The notes: generated from the sequence alone by a model not told the origin. A stretch of DNA of 64,000 bases from Ga0074130 sp035565355 (GCA_035565355.1 DATMSM010000020.1:1-64000), one strand, 5' to 3'. Shown: positions 28,677-38,208, counted from the first letter of the stretch. Translations and numbers: made by a program.

Positions 28677-29423
28677 ATGCTCGCCTTCGACGTCATCACC
28701 CTGTTCCCTGAGATTTTCGATGCAGTGACCGATTCGGGCATTACCCGGCGGGCACTGGACAGGAAGTTGTGGGATATCCGTTGCTGGAATCCGCGCGACT
28801 TCACGCAGGACAACCATAGGACGGTCGATGACCGGCCGTATGGCGGCGGGCCCGGCATGGTGATGCTGGTCGAGCCGCTGGAAAAAGCCATCGCGGCCGC
28901 GAAAGCGGCGCGTGGTGACAGTGCGAAAGTGATTTACTTCTCGCCGCAAGGCAAACCGCTCACGCATCAACGTGTGTTGGCGCTGGCGAAGGAGGACGGA
29001 GCGATCCTGCTGTGCGGACGTTACGAAGGGGTGGATGAACGCCTCATCGAGCGCTGCGTGGATGAGGAAATATCGCTCGGAGATTTTGTTGTGTCGGGCG
29101 GTGAAATCCCCGCCCTGGCATTGATCGATGCCTGTGTGCGGCAGTTGCCCGGGGCCTTGAACGATGCCGGTTCGGCGGTGGAGGACTCCTTCGTTGCCGG
29201 ACTGCTGGACTGCGCACACTACACGCGTCCGGAGGGGTATGAAGGAATGCAGGTGCCGGAGGTGCTGTTGTCCGGTAACCATGAGAACATTCGGCGCTGG
29301 CGCCTGAAGCAGGCGCTGGGTCGGACCTGGCTAAGACGCCCCGAGCTGCTGGCGGCGCGGGCGCTGAGCAAGGAAGAAGCCAAGCTGCTGGAGGAGTTTC
29401 GCCAGGAGCAGGGTAGCAAGTAG
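28677..29423 (+). CDS. trmD: tRNA (guanine-37-N1) methyltransferase
   Basis: A 248-residue SPOUT-class enzyme methylating G37 of tRNAs, which prevents frameshifting. Seen are FDVITLFPEIFDA at the start, VDDRPYGGGPGMVM, the knot sequence LLCGRYEGVDERL and SLGDFVVSGGE for SAM binding, and PEVLLSGNHENIRRWR. I use the ATG at 28677 with AGGAG 11 bases upstream; a GTG at 28665 overlaps that site and has none of its own. Confidence 0.96.
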   Translation: MLAFDVITLFPEIFDAVTDSGITRRALDRKLWDIRCWNPRDFTQDNHRTVDDRPYGGGPGMVMLVEPLEKAIAAAKAARGDSAKVIYFSPQGKPLTHQRVLALAKEDGAILLCGRYEGVDERLIERCVDEEISLGDFVVSGGEIPALALIDACVRQLPGALNDAGSAVEDSFVAGLLDCAHYTRPEGYEGMQVPEVLLSGNHENIRRWRLKQALGRTWLRRPELLAARALSKEEAKLLEEFRQEQGSK

Positions 29424-29521
29424 CAGCAAATAGCAGGAACAAGAAAGTGTTGGCATCAAGCGGGTAGTTAACCTCTTGCTCTGCCGAAACGGCTAATAGC
29501 CACTGACCATTGGAGTATCAA

Positions 29522-29884
29522 ATGAACCTGATTCAGCAACTCGAGCAAGAAGAAATTGCTCGTCTCGGCAAGACCATTCCCGACTTCGCCCCGGGCGACA
29601 CCGTTATCGTCGGCGTGAACGTCGTTGAAGGCACCCGCAAGCGCGTGCAGCTTTTCGAAGGCGTGGTGATCGGCAAGCGTAACCGCGGCCTGAACTCCGC
29701 TTTCACCGTCCGCAAGATTTCCTCGGGTGAAGGCGTCGAGCGTACCTTCCAGACCTATTCCCCGCTGATCGCCAATATCGAAGTCAAGCGTCGCGGCGCC
29801 GTCCGTCGCGCCAAGCTGTACTATCTGCGCGAGCGCTCGGGCAAGTCGGCACGTATCAAGGAAAAGCTGGCCAAGAAGGCTTAA
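29522..29884 (+). CDS. rplS: 50S ribosomal protein L19
   Basis: A 120-residue L19, starting MNLIQQLEQEEIARLGKTIP with the conserved FAPGDTV and RVQLFEGVVIGKRNRGLNS stretches. It lies at the bridge between subunits. GGAG precedes the ATG at 29522; an upstream TTG in frame overlaps that site. Last gene of the rpsP operon; a small inverted repeat (AAGGCT/AGCCTT) flanks its stop and a strong terminator follows. Confidence 0.97.
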   Translation: MNLIQQLEQEEIARLGKTIPDFAPGDTVIVGVNVVEGTRKRVQLFEGVVIGKRNRGLNSAFTVRKISSGEGVERTFQTYSPLIANIEVKRRGAVRRAKLYYLRERSGKSARIKEKLAKKA

Positions 29885-29931
29885 GACGAGCCTTCCTGCT
29901 TGCCCCTCCCTTGGGAGACGGGCAAGAGCAG

Positions 29932-29967
29932 CAAACAAAAAGGGCGCCGCGGCGTCCTTTTTGTTTG
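29932..29967. terminator. Bidirectional terminator between rplS and nosL
   Basis: An inverted repeat with arms CAAACAAAAAGG and CCTTTTTGTTTG around a GC-rich centre (GCGCCGCGGCGT) between convergent genes; T-runs occur in both directions. Confidence 0.85.
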
Positions 29968-29980
29968 GGTTCGCGCGAGC

Positions 29981-30526
29981 TTACATATGCGAATCGTGCA
30001 GGGCACCGCCGCGCAGATCGACCATGTCCGCCTTGATTTCGGCGAAGCGCAGCACCTTGCCGCCATATTCCTTGCTGAATTGCTGCGCAGCAGCCTCCTC
30101 GGCAAAGCTCGCAATCGTCGGCCCCATCGAGCCATGGCGCTTGCTGCCTGTCACGTAAATCGCCGTCTTGGCGTCGATCCAGTAGCCTTGCGGCTGGCTC
30201 CAGTCTGCCTTGGCCATGTCCTGCACATAGGCGGCGCGCACGGCCCGCACCTGTTCGCCGGCGAGCAGGGTGCTCAGCAGCTCGGTGGTGTCGCAGAAAA
30301 AAGCCGGTGCGTCTGCGCCCGCATAGAGGATCTGCCCCTTGGGGCCAGGGTAGTCGGCCAGCAGCATGCCGTCGAGCTCACAGGCTGTGTCGCGCCCGAT
30401 TTCGACCGGAGTAAGGGCGGCGCTGTCCCCCTTGTCGCCGCAGGCGGCAACAAGACCGGTGGCGAGGATGAGTGCCAGCACCAGACGGGTGGGCAGACGG
30501 CGCGGCGTAGCGGCAAAACGGTTCAT
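29981..30526 (-). CDS. nosL: Nitrous-oxide reductase copper chaperone lipoprotein NosL
   Basis: A 181-residue lipoprotein (lipobox VAAC near residue 29). NosL is an outer-membrane-attached periplasmic copper chaperone that delivers Cu(I) for the CuZ site of NosZ. Typical features include the ELDGMLL segment, the FFCDT cysteine motif near the middle and a C-terminal methionine/histidine tail (HDSHM). The start at 30526 overlaps the nosY stop by four bases (ATGA), and a GGAG lies upstream. Last gene of the nos operon. Confidence 0.93.
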   Translation of the reverse strand: MNRFAATPRRLPTRLVLALILATGLVAACGDKGDSAALTPVEIGRDTACELDGMLLADYPGPKGQILYAGADAPAFFCDTTELLSTLLAGEQVRAVRAAYVQDMAKADWSQPQGYWIDAKTAIYVTGSKRHGSMGPTIASFAEEAAAQQFSKEYGGKVLRFAEIKADMVDLRGGALHDSHM

Positions 30527-31338
30527 GGTTTGAATCTCCACTTGGCAAGGATGAGCGGCACTATGATCCAGAGCAGCATCACGCCGCCCATGACGGCGGC
30601 GCTGCCCAGATAGGCGGGAACGACGCTGGCGAGTCCGTAGAGCGTACGCACGTCGTCGAGCGAGAAAATATTGAGGATGCGGAACACGTCTGCCGGATTG
30701 AGCAGCAGCAGCCAGGCGAAGGCATCCCCGGAGAAGTGTTCGCCCGTGGTCACCAGCAGGCCGAGCAGGAGCAGGTCGAATACGAGGACGAAGAAAAACC
30801 AGATCGTAATGGCCAGCCCCGAGGCACGGGCACGGTCGCGCGCGAGTACCGACAGGAAAATCGCCAGGCTCAGGAATGCCAGCCCGAGCAGGACCGAGCT
30901 GAACACGAAGCCGCTGTAGTGAAGCAGTGCCGCGCTATTCATGTAGCGCCACAGCAACACGGCGACCAGGCTGAAACCGGCCACGGTGGATAGCGTGAGC
31001 GCCAGGGCCAGCCCCAGATACTTGCCCAGCAGCAGCTCCGTGCGCGTGATGGGCATGGCCAGCAGCAGATCGAGCGAGCCACGTTCGCGTTCGCCCACGA
31101 TGGCGTCGAAGCCGAGCAAAAGGGCGATCAGCGGGATCAGGTAGATGACCAGACTGACCAAACTGGCGATGGTGATCTCGATGGAGCGGAAGCCGATCTG
31201 CCCTTGCTGGGCGCTGCCGAAATAGGCGATGACCAGCGAGAAAACCGTGAACACCAGGGCGACGGCGAGCACCCAGCGATTGCGGATGCGATCGTGGAAC
31301 TCCTTGGCGGCAACGGTGAATATGGGTCTCAGTTCCAT
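30523..31338 (-). CDS. nosY: NosY, permease of the Nos ABC transporter
   Basis: A 271-residue ABC-2 type permease with six membrane segments. It pairs with NosF and NosD to move a sulfur species, or energy for copper-site maturation, across the inner membrane for CuZ assembly in NosZ. The conserved FDAIVGERERGSLDLLLAMP segment, the coupling region of the family, is present. The start at 31338 overlaps nosF by ten bases; the longer frame upstream is antisense-like coding of nosF. Confidence 0.94.
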   Translation of the reverse strand: MELRPIFTVAAKEFHDRIRNRWVLAVALVFTVFSLVIAYFGSAQQGQIGFRSIEITIASLVSLVIYLIPLIALLLGFDAIVGERERGSLDLLLAMPITRTELLLGKYLGLALALTLSTVAGFSLVAVLLWRYMNSAALLHYSGFVFSSVLLGLAFLSLAIFLSVLARDRARASGLAITIWFFFVLVFDLLLLGLLVTTGEHFSGDAFAWLLLLNPADVFRILNIFSLDDVRTLYGLASVVPAYLGSAAVMGGVMLLWIIVPLILAKWRFKP

Positions 31339-32318
31339 GACGGTGTCGGTGCAGGTGGGGTGGCGGCAGCCTCGGCAGACAGGCCGAAGAACATGTCTTC
31401 CAGCGAAGGCTCGAGCATGCGCAGATCGCGAATGCGTGCACTCAGCGGCGCCAGTGCGGCAATCACACGCATCTTCTGTTCGCGCGCACAGCACAGGCTC
31501 AGGCCGGTGGCGGTCAGTTCGGGCTGCGCGCCTGTGGTGGCGGTAAGCAGTTTGGCCGCCGTGGCGCGATCCGCCACATCGAGATCGATCTCGAAAACCA
31601 GAGGGATGTGCGTGCGTTCGCGCAAGGCCTGCACACTAGCGACTGCGCGCAGCTGGCCAGCAGAGAGAATCGCCAGCCGGTCGACGCGTTCCTGCAGCTC
31701 GGCCAGGATGTGTGAAGTAATGATGACGGTGGTGCCTGCATGCTGCAGCTCGCGCAAGGTGGCGTAGAAGTCGCGGATCGCATGCGGGTCGAGGCCATTG
31801 GTCGGTTCGTCGAGGAACAGCACGCGTGGCGAGCCCAGCAAGGCTTGGGCAAAGCCCAGTCGCTGCCGCATCCCCTTGGAGTACTCGCGCACCGGGCGCC
31901 GGCCGGCATGAGCAAGGCCGACGCGCTCCAGCAGGAGCGGACATTGCGCCAGCGGCGCGCCCTTGAGGCGGGCAAAGAAGTTCAGGGTTTCCAGCCCGTC
32001 GAGGTTGTCGTAGAGGACCACGTTCTCGGGCAGATAGCCTATCTTGCGCCGTGCGGCGCGGAAGTCGCGCCCGTTCACGCGGGCGCCGGCCACCAGGATG
32101 TCGCCGCGCGTGATGGAGGCGAGGCCCAGCATCATCTTGAACAGCGTGCTCTTGCCCGCGCCGTTGTGGCCGATCAGGCCAAAGATCTCGCCTTCGGGGA
32201 TGTCGAGCGTCACGCCGTCCACGGCATGCAGCGCGCCGTAGTGCTTGTGCACTTCGCGCAATGCGATCACGCTGCTTGTTGGGTCCGGCGAACGGTCATT
32301 CCTGGAAGTGCTTGTCAC
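31329..32318 (-). CDS. nosF: NosF, ATPase of the Nos ABC transporter
   Basis: A 329-residue ABC ATPase. Walker A is GHNGAGKST, the signature motif YSKGMRQRLG, and Walker B VLFLDEPTNGLDP. With NosY and the periplasmic NosD it forms the maturation transporter for NosZ. It is somewhat longer than many NosF proteins, with an N-terminal extension before IALREVHKHY and a C-terminal extension rich in alanine. It overlaps nosD by 23 bases. Confidence 0.94.
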   Translation of the reverse strand: MTSTSRNDRSPDPTSSVIALREVHKHYGALHAVDGVTLDIPEGEIFGLIGHNGAGKSTLFKMMLGLASITRGDILVAGARVNGRDFRAARRKIGYLPENVVLYDNLDGLETLNFFARLKGAPLAQCPLLLERVGLAHAGRRPVREYSKGMRQRLGFAQALLGSPRVLFLDEPTNGLDPHAIRDFYATLRELQHAGTTVIITSHILAELQERVDRLAILSAGQLRAVASVQALRERTHIPLVFEIDLDVADRATAAKLLTATTGAQPELTATGLSLCCAREQKMRVIAALAPLSARIRDLRMLEPSLEDMFFGLSAEAAATPPAPTPSWN

Positions 32319-33564
32319 GCCATTGGCTCCATTCTTTGTGGGCGGGCTGCATGCGCGGATTCGGATCGACCACCGAGGGCACGCGCAGCACCGGGAACTG
32401 GCGGCCGACCAGCCGCAGGGCCTGTACCGCAGGGCTCGCCAGCAGCAGCTTGAGACTGGGGTGGCGCCAACTCAGGCGGTCTACCACGTCATTCGCTTCA
32501 TACGGCACGTCGCCGATGCCGTCGCCGTTGCGGTCCCAGCCCAGATAGTTGCTCCAGTGGTTGCCGTGCTTCACGCCCCAGCGCTCGTCGCGAGATCCCA
32601 CATAGCGTATCTGTTCGCGATTACCGATGAAGTCATTGCCCTCGACCTCGTTGCGTGTCGAGCCGGCCGCCAGATGCACGCCCACATCGTTGTCTACCAC
32701 CAGATTGCCATTCAGCTTGATGTACTCGACATCATAGATGAACAGGCCGCGGCGGTTGCCCGCCACGATATTGTTCTCGATGACCGAGTCCTGCAGGGTG
32801 CGCAGCATGATGCCGTGGTCGGAGTTACCCCAGGCGCGGTTGTTGCGCACAACCTGATCGCGCACCTCCATCAGCGCCAGGCCACCGCGATTGTAGTAGC
32901 TGTCATTGTCTTCCCACAGATTGTAGTAGGAGTTCATGTAGTGCGAGCCGTAGCGGCTGTGATGCAGCTTGTTGCCTCTGAACACCGCGTGGTGGGACAC
33001 ATCCACATAGAGGGCATCGCGCACGAAGCTGATGTTGTTGTTGAGGATGCGCGCGCCCGTGGTGTTGTACAGCTGTACGCCGTTGCCGCGCTGCGACGAG
33101 CCGAAGTCGCGCTTGCCGGTGATGATGTTGTGCTCGATCAGCACGTCATTGGCTTTCTCCACCCACAGGCCGAACAGGTTGTAGGTCAGGTCGCAGTGGC
33201 GCACCACCGCCTTGTGCGCGCCCGGATAAAGATAGATGCCGGCGTTCTGCTCCTTGAGACTGCCCCCCGAGTCGCGCACGATAAGGCCCTCGATAAGGAC
33301 GCCGGGTGCGGTTACGCGGATCGTGTCGCCCTGGTTGCCGCCGCTGATGGTGGGGCGATCCAGCCCGCGCAAGGTCAGCGGCTTGTCGATCAGCAGATTG
33401 GCGCGATAGTAGCCACGGGCAACTTCTAGCACGTCGCCGGCCGCGGCGGCCCGCACCGCAGCGGCGAGATCATCGCCGGGCTGTACGGAGACCGTGGCTG
33501 CCTGACTAGTGAGCGCTATGCCGCATGCCAGAGTCAGGAGGAAATGCGGCAGGCCGCCCCTCAT
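32296..33564 (-). CDS. nosD: NosD, periplasmic maturation protein for NosZ
   Basis: A 422-residue exported right-handed beta-helix protein. The signal peptide (MRGGLPHFLLTLACGIALTSQA) leads into many parallel beta-helix repeats with recurring asparagine turns (for example NGVQLYNTTGARILNNNISF). NosD forms a complex with NosF and NosY and feeds the copper-sulfide site of NosZ. The ATG at 33564 overlaps the nosR stop by four bases, so translation is coupled. Confidence 0.95.
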   Translation of the reverse strand: MRGGLPHFLLTLACGIALTSQAATVSVQPGDDLAAAVRAAAAGDVLEVARGYYRANLLIDKPLTLRGLDRPTISGGNQGDTIRVTAPGVLIEGLIVRDSGGSLKEQNAGIYLYPGAHKAVVRHCDLTYNLFGLWVEKANDVLIEHNIITGKRDFGSSQRGNGVQLYNTTGARILNNNISFVRDALYVDVSHHAVFRGNKLHHSRYGSHYMNSYYNLWEDNDSYYNRGGLALMEVRDQVVRNNRAWGNSDHGIMLRTLQDSVIENNIVAGNRRGLFIYDVEYIKLNGNLVVDNDVGVHLAAGSTRNEVEGNDFIGNREQIRYVGSRDERWGVKHGNHWSNYLGWDRNGDGIGDVPYEANDVVDRLSWRHPSLKLLLASPAVQALRLVGRQFPVLRVPSVVDPNPRMQPAHKEWSQWRDKHFQE

Positions 33565-36182
33565 GGGGTGAACAGCCCCAAGGTCTTCAACACCAGGAAT
33601 AGCGCCGCGCCGATCATCAGATTCTTGAAGGCAACGTAACTCATCATGTCCATGACCCCGGCAACGCGGTAGTGGTCGCGCCACCACGGGCCATCCTTGA
33701 CATAGCGACGACCGGACAGGCGGATCAACACCTCATAGACGCTCCAGCCGAACCACCAGCCGATGATTGCGCCCGAGGACAGATGACCCATGGCCGTCAT
33801 CGTCCAGGCCAGCGTGACCGCAAGCGCCAGCGAAAGACCGGCGATCTGCAGCGCGCGTTGGCTGGACCAACCCTCGCTGCTCCACGGCCACAGATGGTCG
33901 CGCACTTCCAGCAACAGCCAGCCGATGAAGCCGACATCGCGCTTGTGGGCGGGCAGGGTCGGGTCGGTCGGCATGCGCGGATCGACGCCATTTAGCGCCT
34001 TGGGCATGATCTGGTCCTGCACGGTGGCCGGATGGATCGGAATGAAGTAGCCGTTGTCGCCGATGGGCGTCATCTCAATGCCGCTACGTTCGCGGCGTTT
34101 GCGTTCACGTGCCAGCGGTGGGCAGCCGGTGGTGTCGGTGTACAGAATCATGCAGTCGAGACAGTGCAGGCATTCGCGGTGGTCGATGCGTCCGTCCGGA
34201 TCGATTGCCTGGGCGCCGCAACCGACGGCGCAGGCGTGGCAGGAGTTGCAGTCCTGTTTGCGCTTGAGGCCATACCAGCGGAAGGTGCTGGGGATGGCGA
34301 GTGCGGCGCCGAGCGGGCACAGGTACTTGCAGAACGGCCGCTCGATAAAGATCGACAGGCCGAGCAGGAAGGCGACAAACAGTCCGTACGGCCAGGCGCG
34401 ATTGCTGATGCCGACCAGGAAGGTGGTCTTGAAGGGCTCGACCTCGGCCAGCTTCTCCGCGAGCCCCATCGAGAACAGCGATACGCTCAGCAGGACAAAG
34501 AAGATGATGTACTTGAGCCACTTCAGGCGGTCATGCCATTTCTGTGGCAGGGCCGTCTGGAAGCGCTTGAGGCCGATGACGCGCGCTACCTTGTAGATGG
34601 CTTCGGACAGCGAGCCGAAGGGACACATCCAGCCGCAGAAAAGGCCGCGTCCGAAGAGGAACACGGTGATGATGATGAAGATCCAGAACAGGAAGACGAA
34701 GGGGTCGGACAGGAACAGCGACCAGGTCCACTGGAAGAGCAGGGAGTGGAACCAGGTCAGGACCTGGGTGATGGAAGGCTGGGCCATGAGGCCGAAGCCC
34801 ACGAACACGATGCTGATCGCCCAGAAGCTGTGCTTGAACATGTTCACCGGCCATTTCTTCTTGTGCGTGGCCAGGCGCGTCAGCCGTTCGCGGTAGGCAT
34901 ACACCACGCCCACTGCCACCAGCAACAGCGCGAACAGGACGATCTTCAGCGCCTGCGCCTTCCAGATGCGCACCCAGGGCGCAGCCGGCTCCTCGACCTT
35001 GGGGCGGCCGCCCTCCAGCATGCTGGCCGGTAGCCAGTACTTGGATTCAAACACGGCGAAGCTGCGATGGCCGGTGGCGCGATCGACGCGATTGCCGAGG
35101 AAGGCGAGCTTCCACGGATAGGCGGCGGAAAAGGCGGCGGAGCGGATCACGAAAATCGCCGCTTCGGTATAGCGCGGCGCGCCTTCGGCCGCCAGGCCAT
35201 ACAGGTTCAATGAGTCCAGGTCGCGGAAGGTGAAGGAGTCCGCGCCCTGCTTGACCTGGACGCGATCGAAGATGCCGCCGCGCACAAAGCCCGAGCCCTT
35301 GAAGGATTCGTTGCCGGCCGTGCGAACAACGAAGAGGGCGCTCTCTCCGGGTTTCAGGTCGGCATGCAATCTGGCGTAGGCATTTTCGCCCAGCACGCTG
35401 CGCCCGACATCCGGCTGATTCAGATCGCCGAACCACAATTCGATGAAGGGCTCGGGGCCGCGCGGCAAACCGACCTGCTCGGGCTTGACCAGCAGGCGCA
35501 TGACGGCGCCCATCTTGGCGAGCTGTTCCCAACTGTAGCGTTGCCCCGAACTCAGGAAGCGCGCCTCGTTGCGCACGGTGGGCGCGATGATGCCGGTCTG
35601 GCGCGCCACGGCATTGCCCGAGGCCATCACGACCTGGTTCTGCGCGACTACGGTCACGGTGGCGCCGGAAATGGCATCGACGCCGATTACGTTTTCGTCC
35701 GGGCGGGAAGGCCCGACCTCGATGAGGTCGGTTACCGACTTGCCTACATACTGATTGTTGAAGTTGATCAGGGCCGACTCGGGAATGCCCAGCAGCAGGA
35801 TGGGCTCGGAGTGCTTTAGCACCTTCAGGCCGACGAAGTTGCCGGCGGTATCCATGCCGATCAGTGTCACCACCGGCTTGCCCGAATAGGCGGGCGTATC
35901 GGTGATATCGGTGGACAGCATCACATAGCCCAGCAGCTTTTTCTGGGCGGAGTCATTGTCGTAGGCTTCCACGTAGGGCGGCTGACCCTTGCGCGTGGAG
36001 AAATGCGTGGCGCCGGGGAATACATCGGTGCAGGGCAGCAGCGCGCACATGTCCGGCGTGGTCGCCAGATTGGCGGGCAGTTCGGCCTCATAAGCGCCTG
36101 CGTGGGCGCGCGGCACGCACAGAGCCAGCAACAGACCGAGAAAAAGACAGGCAGCAGCGAGCCGTTGAGCCAGGTATGTCAT
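33561..36182 (-). CDS. nosR: NosR, flavin- and Fe-S-containing membrane protein for N2O reduction
   Basis: About 873 residues (882 if the ATG at 36209 is used). Signal peptide, then a periplasmic FMN-binding domain with DAISGATVT, in which the threonine (T175 in this frame) is the covalent FMN site. Membrane segments follow from about residue 410. Two CxxxCP motifs are present (CGWMCP and CKYLCP), as are polyferredoxin-like clusters (CNSCHACAVGC, CLHCLDC). NosR is needed for electron transfer to and assembly of NosZ, and is characteristic of clade I systems. The downstream ATG is chosen because it has the better ribosome-binding-like GGA. It lies 74 bases after nosZ with a stable hairpin between. 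Confidence 0.94.
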   Translation of the reverse strand: MTYLAQRLAAACLFLGLLLALCVPRAHAGAYEAELPANLATTPDMCALLPCTDVFPGATHFSTRKGQPPYVEAYDNDSAQKKLLGYVMLSTDITDTPAYSGKPVVTLIGMDTAGNFVGLKVLKHSEPILLLGIPESALINFNNQYVGKSVTDLIEVGPSRPDENVIGVDAISGATVTVVAQNQVVMASGNAVARQTGIIAPTVRNEARFLSSGQRYSWEQLAKMGAVMRLLVKPEQVGLPRGPEPFIELWFGDLNQPDVGRSVLGENAYARLHADLKPGESALFVVRTAGNESFKGSGFVRGGIFDRVQVKQGADSFTFRDLDSLNLYGLAAEGAPRYTEAAIFVIRSAAFSAAYPWKLAFLGNRVDRATGHRSFAVFESKYWLPASMLEGGRPKVEEPAAPWVRIWKAQALKIVLFALLLVAVGVVYAYRERLTRLATHKKKWPVNMFKHSFWAISIVFVGFGLMAQPSITQVLTWFHSLLFQWTWSLFLSDPFVFLFWIFIIITVFLFGRGLFCGWMCPFGSLSEAIYKVARVIGLKRFQTALPQKWHDRLKWLKYIIFFVLLSVSLFSMGLAEKLAEVEPFKTTFLVGISNRAWPYGLFVAFLLGLSIFIERPFCKYLCPLGAALAIPSTFRWYGLKRKQDCNSCHACAVGCGAQAIDPDGRIDHRECLHCLDCMILYTDTTGCPPLARERKRRERSGIEMTPIGDNGYFIPIHPATVQDQIMPKALNGVDPRMPTDPTLPAHKRDVGFIGWLLLEVRDHLWPWSSEGWSSQRALQIAGLSLALAVTLAWTMTAMGHLSSGAIIGWWFGWSVYEVLIRLSGRRYVKDGPWWRDHYRVAGVMDMMSYVAFKNLMIGAALFLVLKTLGLFTP

Positions 36183-36235
36183 CACGTATCCAGCAACGCA
36201 GCGCCTCATGCCGAGACGAGAGGTGCCGCGACAGA

Positions 36236-36268
36236 GAACAGGCGCCGCGGCCGGCGCGGCGCCTGTTC
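36236..36268 (-). terminator. GC-rich hairpin between nosZ and nosR
   Basis: GAACAGGCGCCGCG pairs with CGCGGCGCCTGTTC around a five-base loop, 14 bases after the nosZ stop. On the transcribed minus strand no clear U-run follows, so it could be a partial terminator or an mRNA-protecting 3' structure that lets nosZ be made in excess of nosR and the rest. Confidence 0.6.
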
Positions 36269-36282
36269 GGGCAAAGGGCCTA

Positions 36283-38208
36283 TCAGCCCTCGACGATCAT
36301 GCGTGAACGCATTTCCAGGTGTAATGCATGGCAGAAGTTGGTGCAATACAGCCAGAATACACCGGGCTTGTCGGCAGTGAAGGTTACCGATTTGGTTTCC
36401 TGCGGATTCACGATGAACTGAACGTTATAGTTCGGAATCGCGATGCCATGGCTCAGATCTTCGACCTTGTCGAGGTTGGTGAGGATCAGGGTGACGATGT
36501 CCCCCTTCTTCACCGTGAACTCGCGCAGGGAGAAGGACGGCGCCTGCGAAGTCATCTTCACCGTGACCTTCTTGCCATTGCGGAACACACCGGACTCCTT
36601 GGCATCCTTGATGGCCAGCGGAGATTCGTCAATGTCATAAACCTGCTTGGGCTTCAGGATCTCCCGCTTGAAGATGATGAAGTCGTGCGGCTCGCCGCGG
36701 ACCGGGTGATCACCCAGCAGCACCATCTTCTCACCCGAAATGTCGATCAGTTGTTCGTTCTCCGGGTGCAGCGGGCCGACCGGCAGGAAGCGGTCCTTGG
36801 AGAACTTACAGCCCACCGCCAGGTACTTGCCGTCAGCGGCCTTGGTTTCGGAGTGCGAGGCGTTGATGTGGCCGGGCTGGTAGTGCACATCGATGCGATC
36901 GACCACGTACTTTGCGTTCTTGTCGCCCTTGTGGAATGCGATCGCCTTCTCGACGTTCCACTTCACGACCTGGCTGTCGAGGAAGAGCGTGGTGTAGGCA
37001 TTGCCGCGGCCGTCAAAGGCGGTGTGCAGCGGGCCCAGACCGATCTCGACTTCGGCGACGATGGCGTCATCGAGCTTTTCCAGCTTGCCGTCGAACCAGT
37101 CGAGCACCTTGGCGAGCTCGATGGTGGTGGCCGTTGGCGAGAGCTTGCCGGCACAAATGAAGTACTTGCCGTCGGGGCTGGCGTTCACACCGTGCGGGTT
37201 CTTCGGCACCGAGACGTAGGCCGTCAGTGCGGTTTTCGGATCCTTGTTGGCCTCATGCGTGCCATCAACCACGGGGACCTTGGAGGTGCCAATTGTGGTG
37301 AACTTGCCGGCCTTTACGGCGGCCTCGATGCGGGCGATATTGAAGAACAGGCAGGCATCGCGCTCGGCCGACATCATCTCTTCATAGTGCGCCTTATTTT
37401 CGACGTTGTACTGGTTGGTCGCGGCGAGCTTGCCGTCGTACGAGGTCGCGGTCAGGTCGCAGTTGCCGTCGATGAGCACCTGCCAGCGCACTTCCATGCT
37501 CTCAGCATCAACGCAGGAGAACAAGGTGCGATATTTTTCCGGATTGTTCACATCCTTGCCGGTGTTTGGCAGGGGAATGTGGAACTCTGCACCGCAGAAG
37601 ACGCGCGTGGTGTAGTTGATGGCGGGGTCGACCGGGTCGGCCTTGTCCGGGAAGATGCCGTGGAAGCCTTGCACATTGGGCAACTCGGTGATCTTGTCGC
37701 AGACGAGGTAGTCCAGACGGATGCGGGCAATACGGCTGTTGATCTTGTCGTTGATCCAGGCATAGCGGCCATCGTAGTTGCCGTCCTTGTAGGAGGCGTG
37801 GGTGTGGTGGGTATCGGCCACCGTGTACTTGAGGCTGCCATCGGGCTTGGTGCCCATGATCGCCTTGGATTCGTTGGTGATGCCCCAGCCGACCAGCGTG
37901 TCCGGTGCGAAGCACGGGATGCGATGGATTTCGCGGCCCGAGGGCAGGCCCAGCACGCGCATGTCGCCGTTATGGCCGCCGCTCCACAGGCCATAGTAGG
38001 TGTCCAGCTCGCCCGGCTTGAGATGCATGGCCGACGCAGCACCGCCCGTGGCATGTCCAGCATCCGGTGCGGCCCCAGGGGCTGCGCCGCTATTGTCGTT
38101 GCAGCCGACTACGCCGACGGCAAGACCCGCAACTGCAGTAGTGCCGATGAAATGACGGCGTCCGAAATTCACGGGGACTTGGTCCTGGGAGTCCTTCTTG
38201 TCGCTCAT
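36283..38208 (-). CDS. nosZ: Nitrous-oxide reductase (clade I, Tat-exported)
   Basis: A 641-residue periplasmic copper enzyme reducing N2O to N2. The N-terminus has a twin-arginine motif (GRRHFIG, R17-R18) and a hydrophobic stretch ending VVGC (C36), which also looks like a lipobox. CuZ histidines include those in DTHHTH (H134, H135, H137) of the seven-bladed propeller. The C-terminal cupredoxin domain has the CuA ligands C622, C626, H630 and M633 in CTNFCHALHLEM. The Tat signal and neighbouring nosR place it in clade I. AAAGGAG precedes the ATG. The 5' region of about 320 bases reaches an FNR-type box. Confidence 0.97.
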   Translation of the reverse strand: MSDKKDSQDQVPVNFGRRHFIGTTAVAGLAVGVVGCNDNSGAAPGAAPDAGHATGGAASAMHLKPGELDTYYGLWSGGHNGDMRVLGLPSGREIHRIPCFAPDTLVGWGITNESKAIMGTKPDGSLKYTVADTHHTHASYKDGNYDGRYAWINDKINSRIARIRLDYLVCDKITELPNVQGFHGIFPDKADPVDPAINYTTRVFCGAEFHIPLPNTGKDVNNPEKYRTLFSCVDAESMEVRWQVLIDGNCDLTATSYDGKLAATNQYNVENKAHYEEMMSAERDACLFFNIARIEAAVKAGKFTTIGTSKVPVVDGTHEANKDPKTALTAYVSVPKNPHGVNASPDGKYFICAGKLSPTATTIELAKVLDWFDGKLEKLDDAIVAEVEIGLGPLHTAFDGRGNAYTTLFLDSQVVKWNVEKAIAFHKGDKNAKYVVDRIDVHYQPGHINASHSETKAADGKYLAVGCKFSKDRFLPVGPLHPENEQLIDISGEKMVLLGDHPVRGEPHDFIIFKREILKPKQVYDIDESPLAIKDAKESGVFRNGKKVTVKMTSQAPSFSLREFTVKKGDIVTLILTNLDKVEDLSHGIAIPNYNVQFIVNPQETKSVTFTADKPGVFWLYCTNFCHALHLEMRSRMIVEG

